Below, in pieces: positions 16,540-24,300 of a stretch of 41,673 nt of DNA. Positions within the stretch are counted from its first letter, which is position 1, and every line of letters begins with the position of its first letter. The DNA is taken from NCBI GenBank assembly GCA_020060235.1, contig JAGVAO010000045.1, positions 1 through 41,673 of the forward strand. Reading direction: 5' to 3'. Both the position numbers and the translations under genes were made by a program. The stretch comes from Anaerolineales bacterium (GTDB taxonomy: Bacteria; Chloroflexota; Anaerolineae; Anaerolineales; Villigracilaceae). Below the pieces are notes generated by a model. It saw only the letters and a list, made by a program, of their open reading frames with translations. It did not search any database and was not told the origin of the DNA.

Positions 16540-17684
16540 GCGGATTTGACATCCTCCCCGAGTTGCTGGCGGGCTTTACGTCTTTCAGCCTGGGCAATGC
16601 CTTCATGCTGGCGGTCGGCGGGATTTTGATTTACCTGGCGATTGCGAAGGAATACGAGCCAGTGCTGCTGCTGCCGATTGGGTTTGGCTGCATCCTGGCG
16701 AACCTGGGCATGTCGGTCTACGACGAGCACAGTTTTTTGAAAGTGATTTACGACGCCGGGATTAAGACCGAGTTGTTCCCACTCTTGATTTTTATCGGCG
16801 TGGGCGCGATGATTGACTTCCGCCCACTGCTGGCCCAGCCCAAACTGGTGCTGCTCGGCGCGGCAGGGCAGTTCGGCATTTTCGGCACGCTCATCCTGGC
16901 AATTTGGCTGGGATTTCCCCTGAACGAAGCCGCTTCGATTGGCACCATCGGTGCGATTGACGGCCCGACGGCGATTTTCGTGACCTCCAAACTGGCCCCC
17001 GAACTGCTCGGCCCGATTGCGGTGGCGGCCTATTCGTACATGAGCCTGATTCCGATTATCCAGCCGCCGATTATGCGCCTGATGACGACCCGCAAAGAGC
17101 GCCTGATTCGCATGGATTACGCCCCGCGCCCGGTCTCGCAGACGACGGTAATTCTCTTCCCGGTGGTGGTGACGGTGATTGTCAGCCTGATTGCGCCCGG
17201 CGCGGCCCCGCTGATGGCAACCCTGATGCTCGGCAACCTGCTCAAAGAGTCGGGCGTGGTCGAGCGGCTCAACAAAGCAGCCCAGAATGAAATCATCAAC
17301 ATCGCGACCCTGTTCCTGGGGCTGGCCATCGGCGCGACCATGACCGCCGACAAGTTCATCTTCGACCCGGCGACCGGCGAATGGCAGGTACGGACGCTGC
17401 TGGTACTTGGCCTGGGTTTACTGGCCTTTGTGATGGATACCGTTGCCGGGCTTTTGTTCGGCAAGCTGATGTCGTTCTTCTCCGGCGGCAAAATCAACCC
17501 ACTGATTGGGGCCTGCGGCATCAGCGCCTTCCCAATGGCCGGGCGGCTCTCTGCCAAAATGGCCCAGGAGGAAGATTTCGATAACTTCATCCTGATGCAC
17601 GCCATGGGCGCGAACACCGCCGGGCAACTCGGCTCGGTCATCGCGGGCGGCGTGCTGCTGGCAATTGTTGGGACGATGATGTAA
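16536..17684 (+). CDS. mmdB: Na+-pumping decarboxylase membrane (beta) subunit
   Basis: 382-residue polytopic membrane protein of the OadB/MmdB/GcdB family. It decarboxylates carboxybiotin and exports Na+ coupled to uptake of a periplasmic proton. The conserved SIGTIGAIDGPTAIFV loop carries the Asp known to be essential in Klebsiella OadB (family GGADGPT). The ends also match: LLLPIGFGCILANL near the start and GANTAGQLGSVIAGGVLLA at the finish. It completes a four-subunit Na+ pump, so decarboxylation energy can be stored as a sodium-motive force. Overlap ATGA with mmdC. A terminator follows at 17722. Confidence 0.95.
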   Translation: MSGFDILPELLAGFTSFSLGNAFMLAVGGILIYLAIAKEYEPVLLLPIGFGCILANLGMSVYDEHSFLKVIYDAGIKTELFPLLIFIGVGAMIDFRPLLAQPKLVLLGAAGQFGIFGTLILAIWLGFPLNEAASIGTIGAIDGPTAIFVTSKLAPELLGPIAVAAYSYMSLIPIIQPPIMRLMTTRKERLIRMDYAPRPVSQTTVILFPVVVTVIVSLIAPGAAPLMATLMLGNLLKESGVVERLNKAAQNEIINIATLFLGLAIGATMTADKFIFDPATGEWQVRTLLVLGLGLLAFVMDTVAGLLFGKLMSFFSGGKINPLIGACGISAFPMAGRLSAKMAQEEDFDNFILMHAMGANTAGQLGSVIAGGVLLAIVGTMM

Positions 17685-17721
17685 TTCAGTATCCAGTGTT
17701 CAGTGGGCAGTATGAAAAGGC

Positions 17722-17753
17722 AAGAGCCGGGGATGCGAGTCTCCGGCTCTTTT
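17722..17753 (+). terminator. Terminator of the decarboxylase operon
   Basis: AAGAGCCGG (17722-17730) pairs with CCGGCTCTT (17743-17751), followed by TT. Just before it, 17690-17712 carries repeated CAGTGTTCAGTG-like words typical of degenerate intergenic repeats. Confidence 0.85.
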
Positions 17754-17763
17754 GTGTTGCCTG

Positions 17764-17769
17764 TATAAT
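17764..17769 (+). promoter_or_regulatory. -10 box of the kinase gene
   Basis: Perfect TATAAT. A transcript starting about 17776 would carry GGAG at 17781-17784, 8 nt before the GTG at 17793. Confidence 0.55.
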
Positions 17770-17792
17770 TCAGGTTGAATGGAGCAAGCGCT

Positions 17793-18647
17793 GTGTTCCC
17801 TGAAAAACTAACCAACTTCATCATAGAGCAAGGCTGGGGAGAAATCACATCCGCTCAGGCGTTGGGCGGCGGGTGCATCAACGACGCCCGCGTGCTGGAA
17901 ACATCCAGCGGCCCGCGCCTGTTTTTCAAGCAAAATCGCGCCATCCCCGCCGACATGTTCCCCCGCGAAGCCGACGGCCTGCGCGAGTTGGGCAGCGTGC
18001 CGGGCGCGCCGCGCGTGCCGCAAGTCTTTTTGGAAGATGCAAGTTTTCTCCTGCTCGAATACCTGCCCCCGGAGCCCCGGCATCCGCGCATCTGGGAAAT
18101 TTTCGGCGCGGAACTCGCCACCCTGCACCTGCACACCGCACCCCGATACGGATTCCACGCCGACAACTACATCGGCGCGACGCCCCAGCCCAACCCCTGG
18201 ACGGAAAACGGCCATAACTTCTTCGTCGAACAGCGGCTATTGTTCCAGGCCCAACTCGCCCGAAAAAACGGCCTGCTTGGCGCAGACGGGCTCCACCAGG
18301 TCGAGCGGCTCTGCCAGCGGCTATCAGACCTCGTCCCAGCCCAGCCTGCCAGCCTGCTGCACGGCGACCTGTGGAGCGGCAACATCCACACCGGCCCCGG
18401 CGGCCTGGCCTGCCTGATAGACCCCGCCGCCTGTTACGGCTGGGCCGAAGCCGACCTGGCAATGGCGAACCTGTTCGGCTCCCTGCCCGCGGAATTTTAC
18501 GCCGCCTACGAAAACATCCGCCCGCTCGCGCCGGGCTACCGCGCGCGCTTCGACCTTTACAACCTGTACCACTTGCTCAATCACCTCAACCTGTTCGGCT
18601 ACGGATACCTGGCCCAGGTTCAGGCTGTCCTGCGGCGCTATGGCTAG
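17793..18647 (+). CDS. Fructosamine-kinase-family protein
   Basis: 284 residues from GTG at 17793, chosen for the GGAG 8 nt upstream (an in-frame TTG at 17775 is the alternative, leaderless start). The kinase-like fold shows the N-lobe QALGGGCINDARVLE, FKQN with the candidate ATP-contacting Lys, LLLEYLPP hinge, the catalytic loop LLHGDLWSGN, and the metal-binding LIDPAACYGWAEADLAM. These are the marks of PF03881, which phosphorylates protein-bound ketosamines so that glycation is reversed. It acts in the cytoplasm. It has its own promoter after the decarboxylase terminator, so no metabolic link is implied. Confidence 0.9.
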   Translation: MFPEKLTNFIIEQGWGEITSAQALGGGCINDARVLETSSGPRLFFKQNRAIPADMFPREADGLRELGSVPGAPRVPQVFLEDASFLLLEYLPPEPRHPRIWEIFGAELATLHLHTAPRYGFHADNYIGATPQPNPWTENGHNFFVEQRLLFQAQLARKNGLLGADGLHQVERLCQRLSDLVPAQPASLLHGDLWSGNIHTGPGGLACLIDPAACYGWAEADLAMANLFGSLPAEFYAAYENIRPLAPGYRARFDLYNLYHLLNHLNLFGYGYLAQVQAVLRRYG

Positions 18648-18706
18648 TTCGCAGGCTGAATCCTGGGCTACAGAAGTCAACTTACCGCAGCCAAATGAAT
18701 AAAGCA

Positions 18707-18736
18707 AAAACGGCACCCGATTTCGGATGCCGTTTT
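18707..18736. terminator. Bidirectional terminator between convergent genes
   Basis: AAAACGGCA (18707-18715) pairs with TGCCGTTTT (18728-18736) around a CCGATTTCGG apex. A/T runs on both sides let it serve the kinase (plus) and the small membrane protein (minus). Confidence 0.88.
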
Positions 18737-18754
18737 CTTGTTTAAGCCTGAATG

Positions 18755-18907
18755 TTAGCGGTTGAGCAGGTAGAGAACCCCTGCGACAATGGCCACCGCG
18801 CCGGTGATTTCCCCCATATAAGGAAAATCAAAGCCAAAGGCGGCAAGGCCGGCGAGGATAAGATAAACAGCAAGCAGGATGGTGGTCAAATTCTTGGGCA
18901 GTTTCAT
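18755..18907 (-). CDS. Small membrane protein, 50 residues
   Basis: A short ORF with a strong AAGGAG 7 nt before its ATG and a terminator just past its stop. It encodes two hydrophobic segments (about 8-25 and 33-47) separated by DFPYMGE and ends YLLNR, so a two-helix inner-membrane hairpin is likely. Similar tiny membrane proteins are common and unstudied. It occupies most of the 331-bp gap 18648-18979. Function unknown. It follows the aminotransferase gene by 72 nt on the same strand and could share its transcript. Confidence 0.75.
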   Translation of the reverse strand: MKLPKNLTTILLAVYLILAGLAAFGFDFPYMGEITGAVAIVAGVLYLLNR

Positions 18908-18979
18908 GAGTTTCTCCTTTTTTGAACGGGTGAATTGAAACCTGCCAGTAAAAACACCAACATGGCCTGCGGGTTGCTA

Positions 18980-20332
18980 TCAAGCAGAAACCTCGCGGTC
19001 AGTAATCTCCAGCGCGCTGTCAAGAATGGAAAAACCCTCCCGCAATTGTTCTTCCGTAATCACCAGCGGCGGGATAATTAAAATCGTGTGCCAATGGGTG
19101 TAAACGAACAGACCCTGTTCCAGGCAATATTTCTTGAGCGCGTTCATCACAGGGCTGGAGGCGTTCCACGGCGCCATCGGCTCTTTCGTCGCCCGGTCTT
19201 TGACCAATTCGATGATGCCGAACAGCCCAATCGAGCGCACGTCACCCACCGAGGGATGATTCTCACCCAGGTCGGCCAGCATTTTATGCAGTACCGGTCC
19301 CATCGCGGCAGCGTGTTCGACGATTTTGTCCTCGCGCATCACCTGGATATTGGCCAGCGCCGCCGCCAGAGAAATCGGATGGGCGGTGTAAGTCAGGCCG
19401 CTCTCGAAGACTGTTTCGTTGAAAGTTGCCGCAATTTCAGGCTTCATCGCCACTGCACCGAGCGGGGCATAGGCGGAGGTCAGTCCTTTTGCCATCGTCA
19501 TCAGGTCGGGGACGACATCCCAGTGCTGGATGGCAAACCACTTTCCGGTGCGGCCAAAACCGGCCATGACTTCATCCGCAATCATCAAAATGCCGTATTT
19601 GTCGCACAGCGCGCGAACACCCTGCATGTAGCCCTCCGGCGGAACGATGATGCCGTTTGTTCCGGTCACGCTTTCCATCAGGATGGCGGCAATCGTCTCC
19701 GGCCCCTCGTAGCGGATGATTTCCTCGAGGTGGTTGAGGTAATCCAGCGTAAAATCGGCCTCCGAAACGGCAGGATTACTGCGGTGGAAGGTCGAGCGGT
19801 AGCGGTATGGGTCGAGAAAATGGACGATGCCGGGCATCAGGTTCGGTTCCCAGGCGACCCGGCGCGGGTCGCCCGTGGCAGCCATCGCCCCGGCTGTCGC
19901 GCCATGGTAGGAGCGGTAGCGCGTCAAAATCTTGTGTCTCCCGGTGTGGGCGCGGGCAATTTTAATGGCGTTCTCGTTGGCATCCGCTCCGCCGAGGGTA
20001 AACAAGACTTTTGTCAGTTGTCCGCCGGGCGAGATGTCGGCAATCGCCCTGGAGGCCAGCGCGCGGACTTTGGTGGCCATGCCCGGCGCGGCATAGGGCA
20101 ATTCAGCGGCCTGCTGCTGGATGGCGCGGATGACGCGCTCATCGCCATGACCGATATTGACGCACATCGTCATCGAGTTGAAATCGAGGTAGCGCTTGTC
20201 GTCCACATCCCAAAAATAGACGCCTTTGGCGCGCTTGACCGGGATGGGGTTGATTTTGGCCTGGGCCGACCAGGTATAAAAAGCGTGTTCGCGGCTGAGC
20301 GGTAAGATTTGGTCATCGGGCAGGTCGAACAT
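18980..20332 (-). CDS. Class III PLP-dependent aminotransferase
   Basis: 450 residues from the ATG at 20330-20332 with GGAG upstream. Fold type I motifs: YHG at 142-144, ADEVMAGFGRTG with the pyridine-N-binding Asp253, and the Schiff-base Lys282 in MAKGLTSAYAPLG. The N-terminus (INPIPVKRAKGVYFWDVDDKRYLDF) is typical of the omega-amino acid/taurine:pyruvate aminotransferase branch. It would transfer an omega-amino group to pyruvate or a 2-oxo acid; the exact donor cannot be told from sequence. Neighbouring genes give no pathway context. A terminator upstream (20364-20395) separates it from the preceding minus-strand genes. Confidence 0.9.
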   Translation of the reverse strand: MFDLPDDQILPLSREHAFYTWSAQAKINPIPVKRAKGVYFWDVDDKRYLDFNSMTMCVNIGHGDERVIRAIQQQAAELPYAAPGMATKVRALASRAIADISPGGQLTKVLFTLGGADANENAIKIARAHTGRHKILTRYRSYHGATAGAMAATGDPRRVAWEPNLMPGIVHFLDPYRYRSTFHRSNPAVSEADFTLDYLNHLEEIIRYEGPETIAAILMESVTGTNGIIVPPEGYMQGVRALCDKYGILMIADEVMAGFGRTGKWFAIQHWDVVPDLMTMAKGLTSAYAPLGAVAMKPEIAATFNETVFESGLTYTAHPISLAAALANIQVMREDKIVEHAAAMGPVLHKMLADLGENHPSVGDVRSIGLFGIIELVKDRATKEPMAPWNASSPVMNALKKYCLEQGLFVYTHWHTILIIPPLVITEEQLREGFSILDSALEITDREVSA

Positions 20333-20363
20333 GGTTTCTCCGGGCAAAGATTGAAGGACGGGC

Positions 20364-20395
20364 AAAAAAACATCCCGCCAAATGCTCGCGGGATG
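20364..20395 (-). terminator. Terminator of the small secreted-protein pair
   Basis: On the minus strand CATCCCGC (20395-20388) pairs with GCGGGATG (20378-20371), followed by seven Ts. Confidence 0.9.
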
Positions 20396-20413
20396 CCAGG
20401 GTGGTATTCTATT

Positions 20414-20728
20414 TCAGGGTTTCAGGCGCGTATCGGCTGAATTCAACATTCTTTCCATCTTGTTGAATAAGGCGTCGAGCTGGTTGACCAGGTATTCTTC
20501 CTCGTCGAGGGTCGGCCAGGCCTGCACTTCGGCTTGCACCGCAGCCGTCGGTGTGACCGGAGCCGGAGTCTCTTCTTCGGGTATCTCGGAGGCCGTCGCC
20601 GTCGGCAAAATCCCAACCCGCACATTGGGGCCGGGCAGGGTCGGGTAAGGCGTGCCGCTGTTCTCCTGGCAGGCTGTCAAGAATGCCCCGAAAAACAGCA
20701 AAAACAAGACAAGGAATAGATTTTTCAC
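20414..20728 (-). CDS. Small lipoprotein, unknown function
   Basis: 104 residues from a GTG start. Signal peptide with lipobox LTAC, a Pro/Thr/Glu-rich linker (residues about 25-70) and a short C-terminal helix (EEYLVNQLDALFNKMERML). No family recognised. It starts 11 nt after the stop of the secreted protein gene on the same strand, with no Shine-Dalgarno, so it is probably translated by coupling. A TAGAAT box 4 nt before the GTG could also give a separate near-leaderless transcript. Confidence 0.75.
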   Translation of the reverse strand: MKNLFLVLFLLFFGAFLTACQENSGTPYPTLPGPNVRVGILPTATASEIPEEETPAPVTPTAAVQAEVQAWPTLDEEEYLVNQLDALFNKMERMLNSADTRLKP

Positions 20729-20739
20729 AACAATTCTAC

Positions 20740-21270
20740 TTACTTTCTAAAAACACGGTCTCTCCAAGCACCGTAAGCCGTCCTGAAATCCCTAACTCCA
20801 AAAAATAGGATGAAATGAACACTCTTGAGCGAATCGTGTACGTCAATAATGCTTTGCCCGGCCAAGTTACGGTCGAGAACCGTATAAAACCCGTTGAAAC
20901 CGGGGTTGCTGGTAAAGATGACATTGGCATTCACACGGGCCTGTTCAGCATCCCGTATTGCACCGTAGAAGTTGGAGAGCGCAACCTCCAGAGCATATAC
21001 ATCGCGACCGCGCTTGGCCTGGAAATCAATCAGGGACTGGAAGGTGTCAGCTGTGCGGTAGGCATCCCGAATCACCGTGGTCTGGTCATCGTACCAGGCG
21101 CGCTTCTTGAGCCAGGTGTTACGAATTTCAGTATCGGTCATCTTGCCCAGGCCGGGGACAGGACGGGCAGGCTCTGGGGTATTTGCCAGGGCAGGGGAAA
21201 CCGCCGAAAACGAAATCGCCGCCACACAAAGCACAATCACAAAAACAGATAAGATTCTCATTTTGTTCAT
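20740..21270 (-). CDS. Secreted protein of unknown function
   Basis: 176 residues. Signal peptide about 1-29 (ending PALA). The mature part is predicted mostly helical: KMTDTEIRNTWLKKRAWYDDQ, then a long segment about 75-125 (LIDFQAKRGRDVYALEVALSNFYGAIRDAEQARVNANVI) and an aromatic-rich C-terminus. I do not recognise a family. AAGGAG with a 5-nt spacer decides the ATG at 21268-21270; an in-frame ATG three codons later is a poorer fit. It forms a two-gene unit with the lipoprotein gene, so the two may act together at the cell surface. Confidence 0.8.
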   Translation of the reverse strand: MNKMRILSVFVIVLCVAAISFSAVSPALANTPEPARPVPGLGKMTDTEIRNTWLKKRAWYDDQTTVIRDAYRTADTFQSLIDFQAKRGRDVYALEVALSNFYGAIRDAEQARVNANVIFTSNPGFNGFYTVLDRNLAGQSIIDVHDSLKSVHFILFFGVRDFRTAYGAWRDRVFRK

Positions 21271-21385
21271 TTTTTCTCCTTATTGATTAGCAAACCGATT
21301 ATAGCATGTTAGAAAATCAGCCGGAGGGCCTAAGCAACCCTCAAAAAAATCCAAAAGTCACCTTTGCGCTTTTTGGCGCGAGGAG

Positions 21386-21391
21386 TATAAT
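21386..21391 (+). promoter_or_regulatory. -10 box of the P-loop kinase gene
   Basis: TATAAT, with TTGCGC 16 bp upstream at 21364-21369 as a possible -35. The transcript leader is about 30 nt and contains AGGAG. Confidence 0.6.
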
Positions 21392-21428
21392 ACGCGGCCT
21401 TTTCCCTACCATCACAAACAGGAGAGCC

Positions 21429-21974
21429 ATGCCCACCTTTCCTTATCGCCGCATTATCGTTATCGGCGTTACCAGCGCCGGGAAATCGACCCTGGCCGAA
21501 CAACTGGCCGCCAAACTCGGCCTCGACTTTATCGAACTGGATGCCCTGCACTGGGAACCCAACTGGGGCCATGCACCCGACGACGTCTTTCGCCAGCGGG
21601 TCGAAGCCGCCACCTCGGCCCCGGCCTGGGCGCTGGCCGGTAACTACAGCGTCGTGCGCGACCTGACCTGGCCTCGCGCCGAAGCCGTTATCTGGCTCGA
21701 TTATCCACTGCGCACCGTCTTCTGGCGCCTGCTAACCCGCACCCTGCGCCGCTGGTGGACGCACGAACTGCTCTGGGGCACCAACCGCGAAAACCTGTGG
21801 ACACATTTCAAGCTCTGGTCAGAAGACTCGCTCTTTCACTGGCTCTTCAAAACCTACTGGCGGCGCAAACGCCAGATACCGCACTTCCTCTCCCAGCCCG
21901 AATACGCCCACCTGAAACTCATCCACTTCAAAACCCCGCAAGAAGCCGAAAACTGGTTAAACTCGTTAACATGA
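21429..21974 (+). CDS. P-loop kinase, adenylate-kinase-like (topology modulation/FlaR type)
   Basis: 181 residues from the ATG at 21429, fixed by AGGAG. Walker A GVTSAGKST (13-21), the LDALHWEPNWG substrate segment, GNYSVVRDLTWPRAEAVIWLDYP (lid and Walker B-like) and the Arg-rich stretch RLLTRTLRRWW match the small kinases called topology modulation or FlaR-like, whose substrate is not established. It is cytoplasmic. Its stop overlaps the DUF4037 start by ATGA, so the two are co-translated and probably act together. Confidence 0.85.
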   Translation: MPTFPYRRIIVIGVTSAGKSTLAEQLAAKLGLDFIELDALHWEPNWGHAPDDVFRQRVEAATSAPAWALAGNYSVVRDLTWPRAEAVIWLDYPLRTVFWRLLTRTLRRWWTHELLWGTNRENLWTHFKLWSEDSLFHWLFKTYWRRKRQIPHFLSQPEYAHLKLIHFKTPQEAENWLNSLT

Positions 21975-23062
21975 AAACAAAATTCATCCCCGGCATCCAA
22001 CTTTGCGGGCAATTCTATGCCCAGGTCGTGCGCCCGCTGCTCGAAACGCACTTTCCCGCGCTCGAATACAGCGCCGCCCTGCTCGGCGACGGCTCGGAAA
22101 CCCTCGGCTACGATACGCCCATGTCCGCCGACCATCACTGGGGGCCGCGCGTCATGCTCTTCGTGCGCGAGACAGACATCGGCCTGGCCTCGCAAATTCA
22201 CCGGATGCTGGCCGACAACCTGCCCTACACCTTCATGGGATACTCGACTCATTTTTCGGAACCGGATATGGACGACAACGGCGTTCAGCATTTAACGCCC
22301 ATCGACTCCGGTCCCGTTAACCATCGCGTCACCGTTCAGACTCCCCTCAGCCTGCTCGCTGACCATCTCGGCTTAGACCACGCTGAAAATCTTTCCCCCG
22401 CCGACTGGCTCTCCATTTCCGAACAGCGTTTACTCACCCTGACGGCCGGGGCCGTCTACCACGACGGGATCGGCCTCGAAGACCTGCGCCAGCGCTTTGG
22501 CTGGTATCCTCACGACGTATGGCTCTACCTGCTGGCGGCAGACTGGGCGCGCATCGGACAGGAAGAACACCTGATGGGCCGCGCCGGGCTGGTCGGCGAC
22601 GAAGTCGGCTCTGCGCTGATTGGCGCTCGTTTGGTGCGAGACATCATGCGCCTGTGCTTTTTGATGGAACGCCGCTACGCGCCTTACCCCAAATGGTTCG
22701 GCACCGCCTTCAAACACCTCGAATGCGGCCCCGCGCTTTACCCCATCCTGCAAAAAGCCCTCGCCGCCCGCACCTGGCAAACGCGCCAAAAATATCTCGT
22801 CCCCGCTTACGAATTCATCGCCCGCAAGCACAATGCCCTCAGCCCAACTGCCCCGCTACCCGAAACCACCATCCAATTCTTCGGACGGCCCTTCCAGGTC
22901 ATTGCCCTGCAAGGCTTCGCCGATGCGCTACTCGCCCAAATCAGCGACCCGGCAATCGCCAGCCTACCGCCCATCGGCGGCATCGACCAGTGGAGCGACA
23001 ACACCGACCTGCTTGAGTCTCGCAGCCTGCGGGCAAAAATTGCGCAAATTTATGCCCCATAA
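21971..23062 (+). CDS. DUF4037 protein (nucleotidyltransferase-like N-terminus)
   Basis: 363 residues. The N-terminal part, ALLGDGSETLGYDTPMSADHHWGPRVMLFV, has the Gly-Ser and Asp/Glu layout of a minimal nucleotidyltransferase fold and is typical of DUF4037; the C-terminal part is alpha-helical (FLMERRYAPYPKWFGTAF). No reaction has been assigned to this family that I can name with certainty. Related proteins are sometimes placed near aminoglycoside nucleotidyltransferases. The ATGA overlap with the P-loop kinase gene suggests a two-protein unit acting on nucleotides or transferring a nucleotidyl or phosphoryl group. Confidence 0.85.
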   Translation: MKTKFIPGIQLCGQFYAQVVRPLLETHFPALEYSAALLGDGSETLGYDTPMSADHHWGPRVMLFVRETDIGLASQIHRMLADNLPYTFMGYSTHFSEPDMDDNGVQHLTPIDSGPVNHRVTVQTPLSLLADHLGLDHAENLSPADWLSISEQRLLTLTAGAVYHDGIGLEDLRQRFGWYPHDVWLYLLAADWARIGQEEHLMGRAGLVGDEVGSALIGARLVRDIMRLCFLMERRYAPYPKWFGTAFKHLECGPALYPILQKALAARTWQTRQKYLVPAYEFIARKHNALSPTAPLPETTIQFFGRPFQVIALQGFADALLAQISDPAIASLPPIGGIDQWSDNTDLLESRSLRAKIAQIYAP

Positions 23063-23074
23063 ATCGGACATTTT

Positions 23075-23083
23075 TGCTATAAT
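23075..23083 (+). promoter_or_regulatory. Extended -10 of a leaderless gene
   Basis: TGCTATAAT ends 6 nt before the ATG at 23090; no Shine-Dalgarno is present. Confidence 0.65.
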
Positions 23084-23089
23084 ATTTTC

Positions 23090-23386
23090 ATGTCTGACGA
23101 TAAAACAAAGCGACCCAGCACAGGCCTGTTATTCCTGGTCGATAATGGAATGAACTCACCCCACAAGATGACCCTTGTGCGCCTGGTGATGAAAGGCATC
23201 CGCATCAGCCATGAAGATTTGTGGACCAGCCTTAACCTGTTGCCAAAAGAAAAACTCATGGACAGGAAGACATTCGAGCAGATGCTTAACGAACTGGTCG
23301 AAGAAGAATGGATATGGCGCGTGGAAATGAACGGCAAAACCATCTACAGTCCGCGCCTAAAAACCACTGAAGGCAAACCGAGATAA
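23090..23386 (+). CDS. Small protein, possibly winged helix
   Basis: 98 residues, no signal or membrane segment. From residue about 26 the order of helices and the C-terminal hairpin (WRVEMNGKTIYSPRL) suggest a winged-helix fold: a first helix TLVRLVMKGI, a short helix HEDLWTSLNLL, a long helix RKTFEQMLNELVEEEW, then the wing. I do not recognise a named family; DNA or protein binding is an inference. It has its own leaderless promoter and a terminator 4 nt after its stop, so it is a single-gene unit. Confidence 0.75.
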   Translation: MSDDKTKRPSTGLLFLVDNGMNSPHKMTLVRLVMKGIRISHEDLWTSLNLLPKEKLMDRKTFEQMLNELVEEEWIWRVEMNGKTIYSPRLKTTEGKPR

Positions 23387-23390
23387 CACA

Positions 23391-23414
23391 ACGGGGCAGG
23401 AAAACCTGCCCCGT
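23391..23414. terminator. Terminator hairpin between convergent genes
   Basis: ACGGGGCAGG (23391-23400), loop AAAA, CCTGCCCCGT (23405-23414). The 10-bp stem is perfect; the T tract is poor on the plus strand. Confidence 0.8.
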
Positions 23415-23434
23415 CTTGATTCCTGCGCCATACT

Positions 23435-24187
23435 TTATGAATGCAAGAATTTGTAGGTCACAAACCCCAGGGTCAGCAAAAAGTTTAATAAAAACACCAG
23501 GGCCGCCATCAGCCAGCCGGAGACAACAGCCAGGAGAACGCCCAGGATGACAAGCCCGGCGTACCCAACCATCAGGCGGGAATTTTTCTCGTGCGCCAGG
23601 ACGGTTTGGGTCGCGCTGTTGCTGTCCCATAATTTCCAGCCAATGCCAATAAACAGTAAAGCCAGGAAAAAGAGAAAGCCCATAGCCTGGTTGCCGGTCA
23701 GGAACGGAAAATCAAGCACAAGAATGCCGCAATAACTTGCCATCGAGGGCAGCGGCGAACTTGGCAGCAGTATCGCCCGCGCCATGATAAAACGTCCCCA
23801 GGCTGCATCGGAGGCCTGCACCGGCCAGGAAAACTCAAACTCCTGACCGGGTTCAAAGGTCAGCGGCGATTCGAACAGATTAACCATCCCCGGCCCGCCA
23901 GTCTGCAACATACGCAAAATGGTCTTAACCTCGCGTTCCGAAGGGTTGCTGATTTTTGCGCTGATGGCGGCAGTTTCATTCCTCGTGATTGCCAGCGGAC
24001 AGGAGAAATTTTCTACTTCCTGCTCTGGCGCGCGACCATACAGTATCCTGTTCTGGGTCGGGAGTTCGAAAGACGAGGCTTCGAAATCAGCCCAGGTGAC
24101 AAGAATAGCCAGCAGAAGGGCAACGGCTATCCCAAGAGCGTACAAAATTATCCCCAGGCGCGCCTTCGTTTTCTGTGTCAATTGCAT
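23435..24187 (-). CDS. Membrane protein of unknown function
   Basis: 250 residues from the ATG at 24185-24187, chosen because GGAGGA lies 4-9 nt before it. One N-terminal membrane helix (about 11-32), an outside region of about 130 residues containing ENFSCPLAITRNETAAISAKISNPS and EFEFSWPVQASDAAWGRF that looks like a beta-sandwich, then three or four hydrophobic helices near the C-terminus (ILVLDFPFL, GFLFFLALLFIGIGW, GLVILGVLLAVVSGWLMAALVFLLNFLL). No family recognised. It stands alone on the minus strand with its own TATAAT. Confidence 0.78.
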   Translation of the reverse strand: MQLTQKTKARLGIILYALGIAVALLLAILVTWADFEASSFELPTQNRILYGRAPEQEVENFSCPLAITRNETAAISAKISNPSEREVKTILRMLQTGGPGMVNLFESPLTFEPGQEFEFSWPVQASDAAWGRFIMARAILLPSSPLPSMASYCGILVLDFPFLTGNQAMGFLFFLALLFIGIGWKLWDSNSATQTVLAHEKNSRLMVGYAGLVILGVLLAVVSGWLMAALVFLLNFLLTLGFVTYKFLHS

Positions 24188-24223
24188 GTAGTCCTCCGGG
24201 TTGTGATAAAAAACACGGCCATT

Positions 24224-24229
24224 ATTATA
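24224..24229 (-). promoter_or_regulatory. -10 box of the membrane protein gene
   Basis: TATAAT on the minus strand, 36 nt before the ATG at 24187. Confidence 0.55.
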
Positions 24230-24284
24230 ACCTGTCCCCCCCTTCACTTCGCACATTAAGACGGCCTTGCCTGCACACACGGCA

Positions 24285-24293
24285 TGATATACT
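24285..24293 (+). promoter_or_regulatory. Extended -10 of a leaderless gene
   Basis: TGATATACT ends 7 nt before the ATG at 24301, without any Shine-Dalgarno, so transcription should begin at the start codon. Confidence 0.65.
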
Positions 24294-24300
24294 ACCGGGC

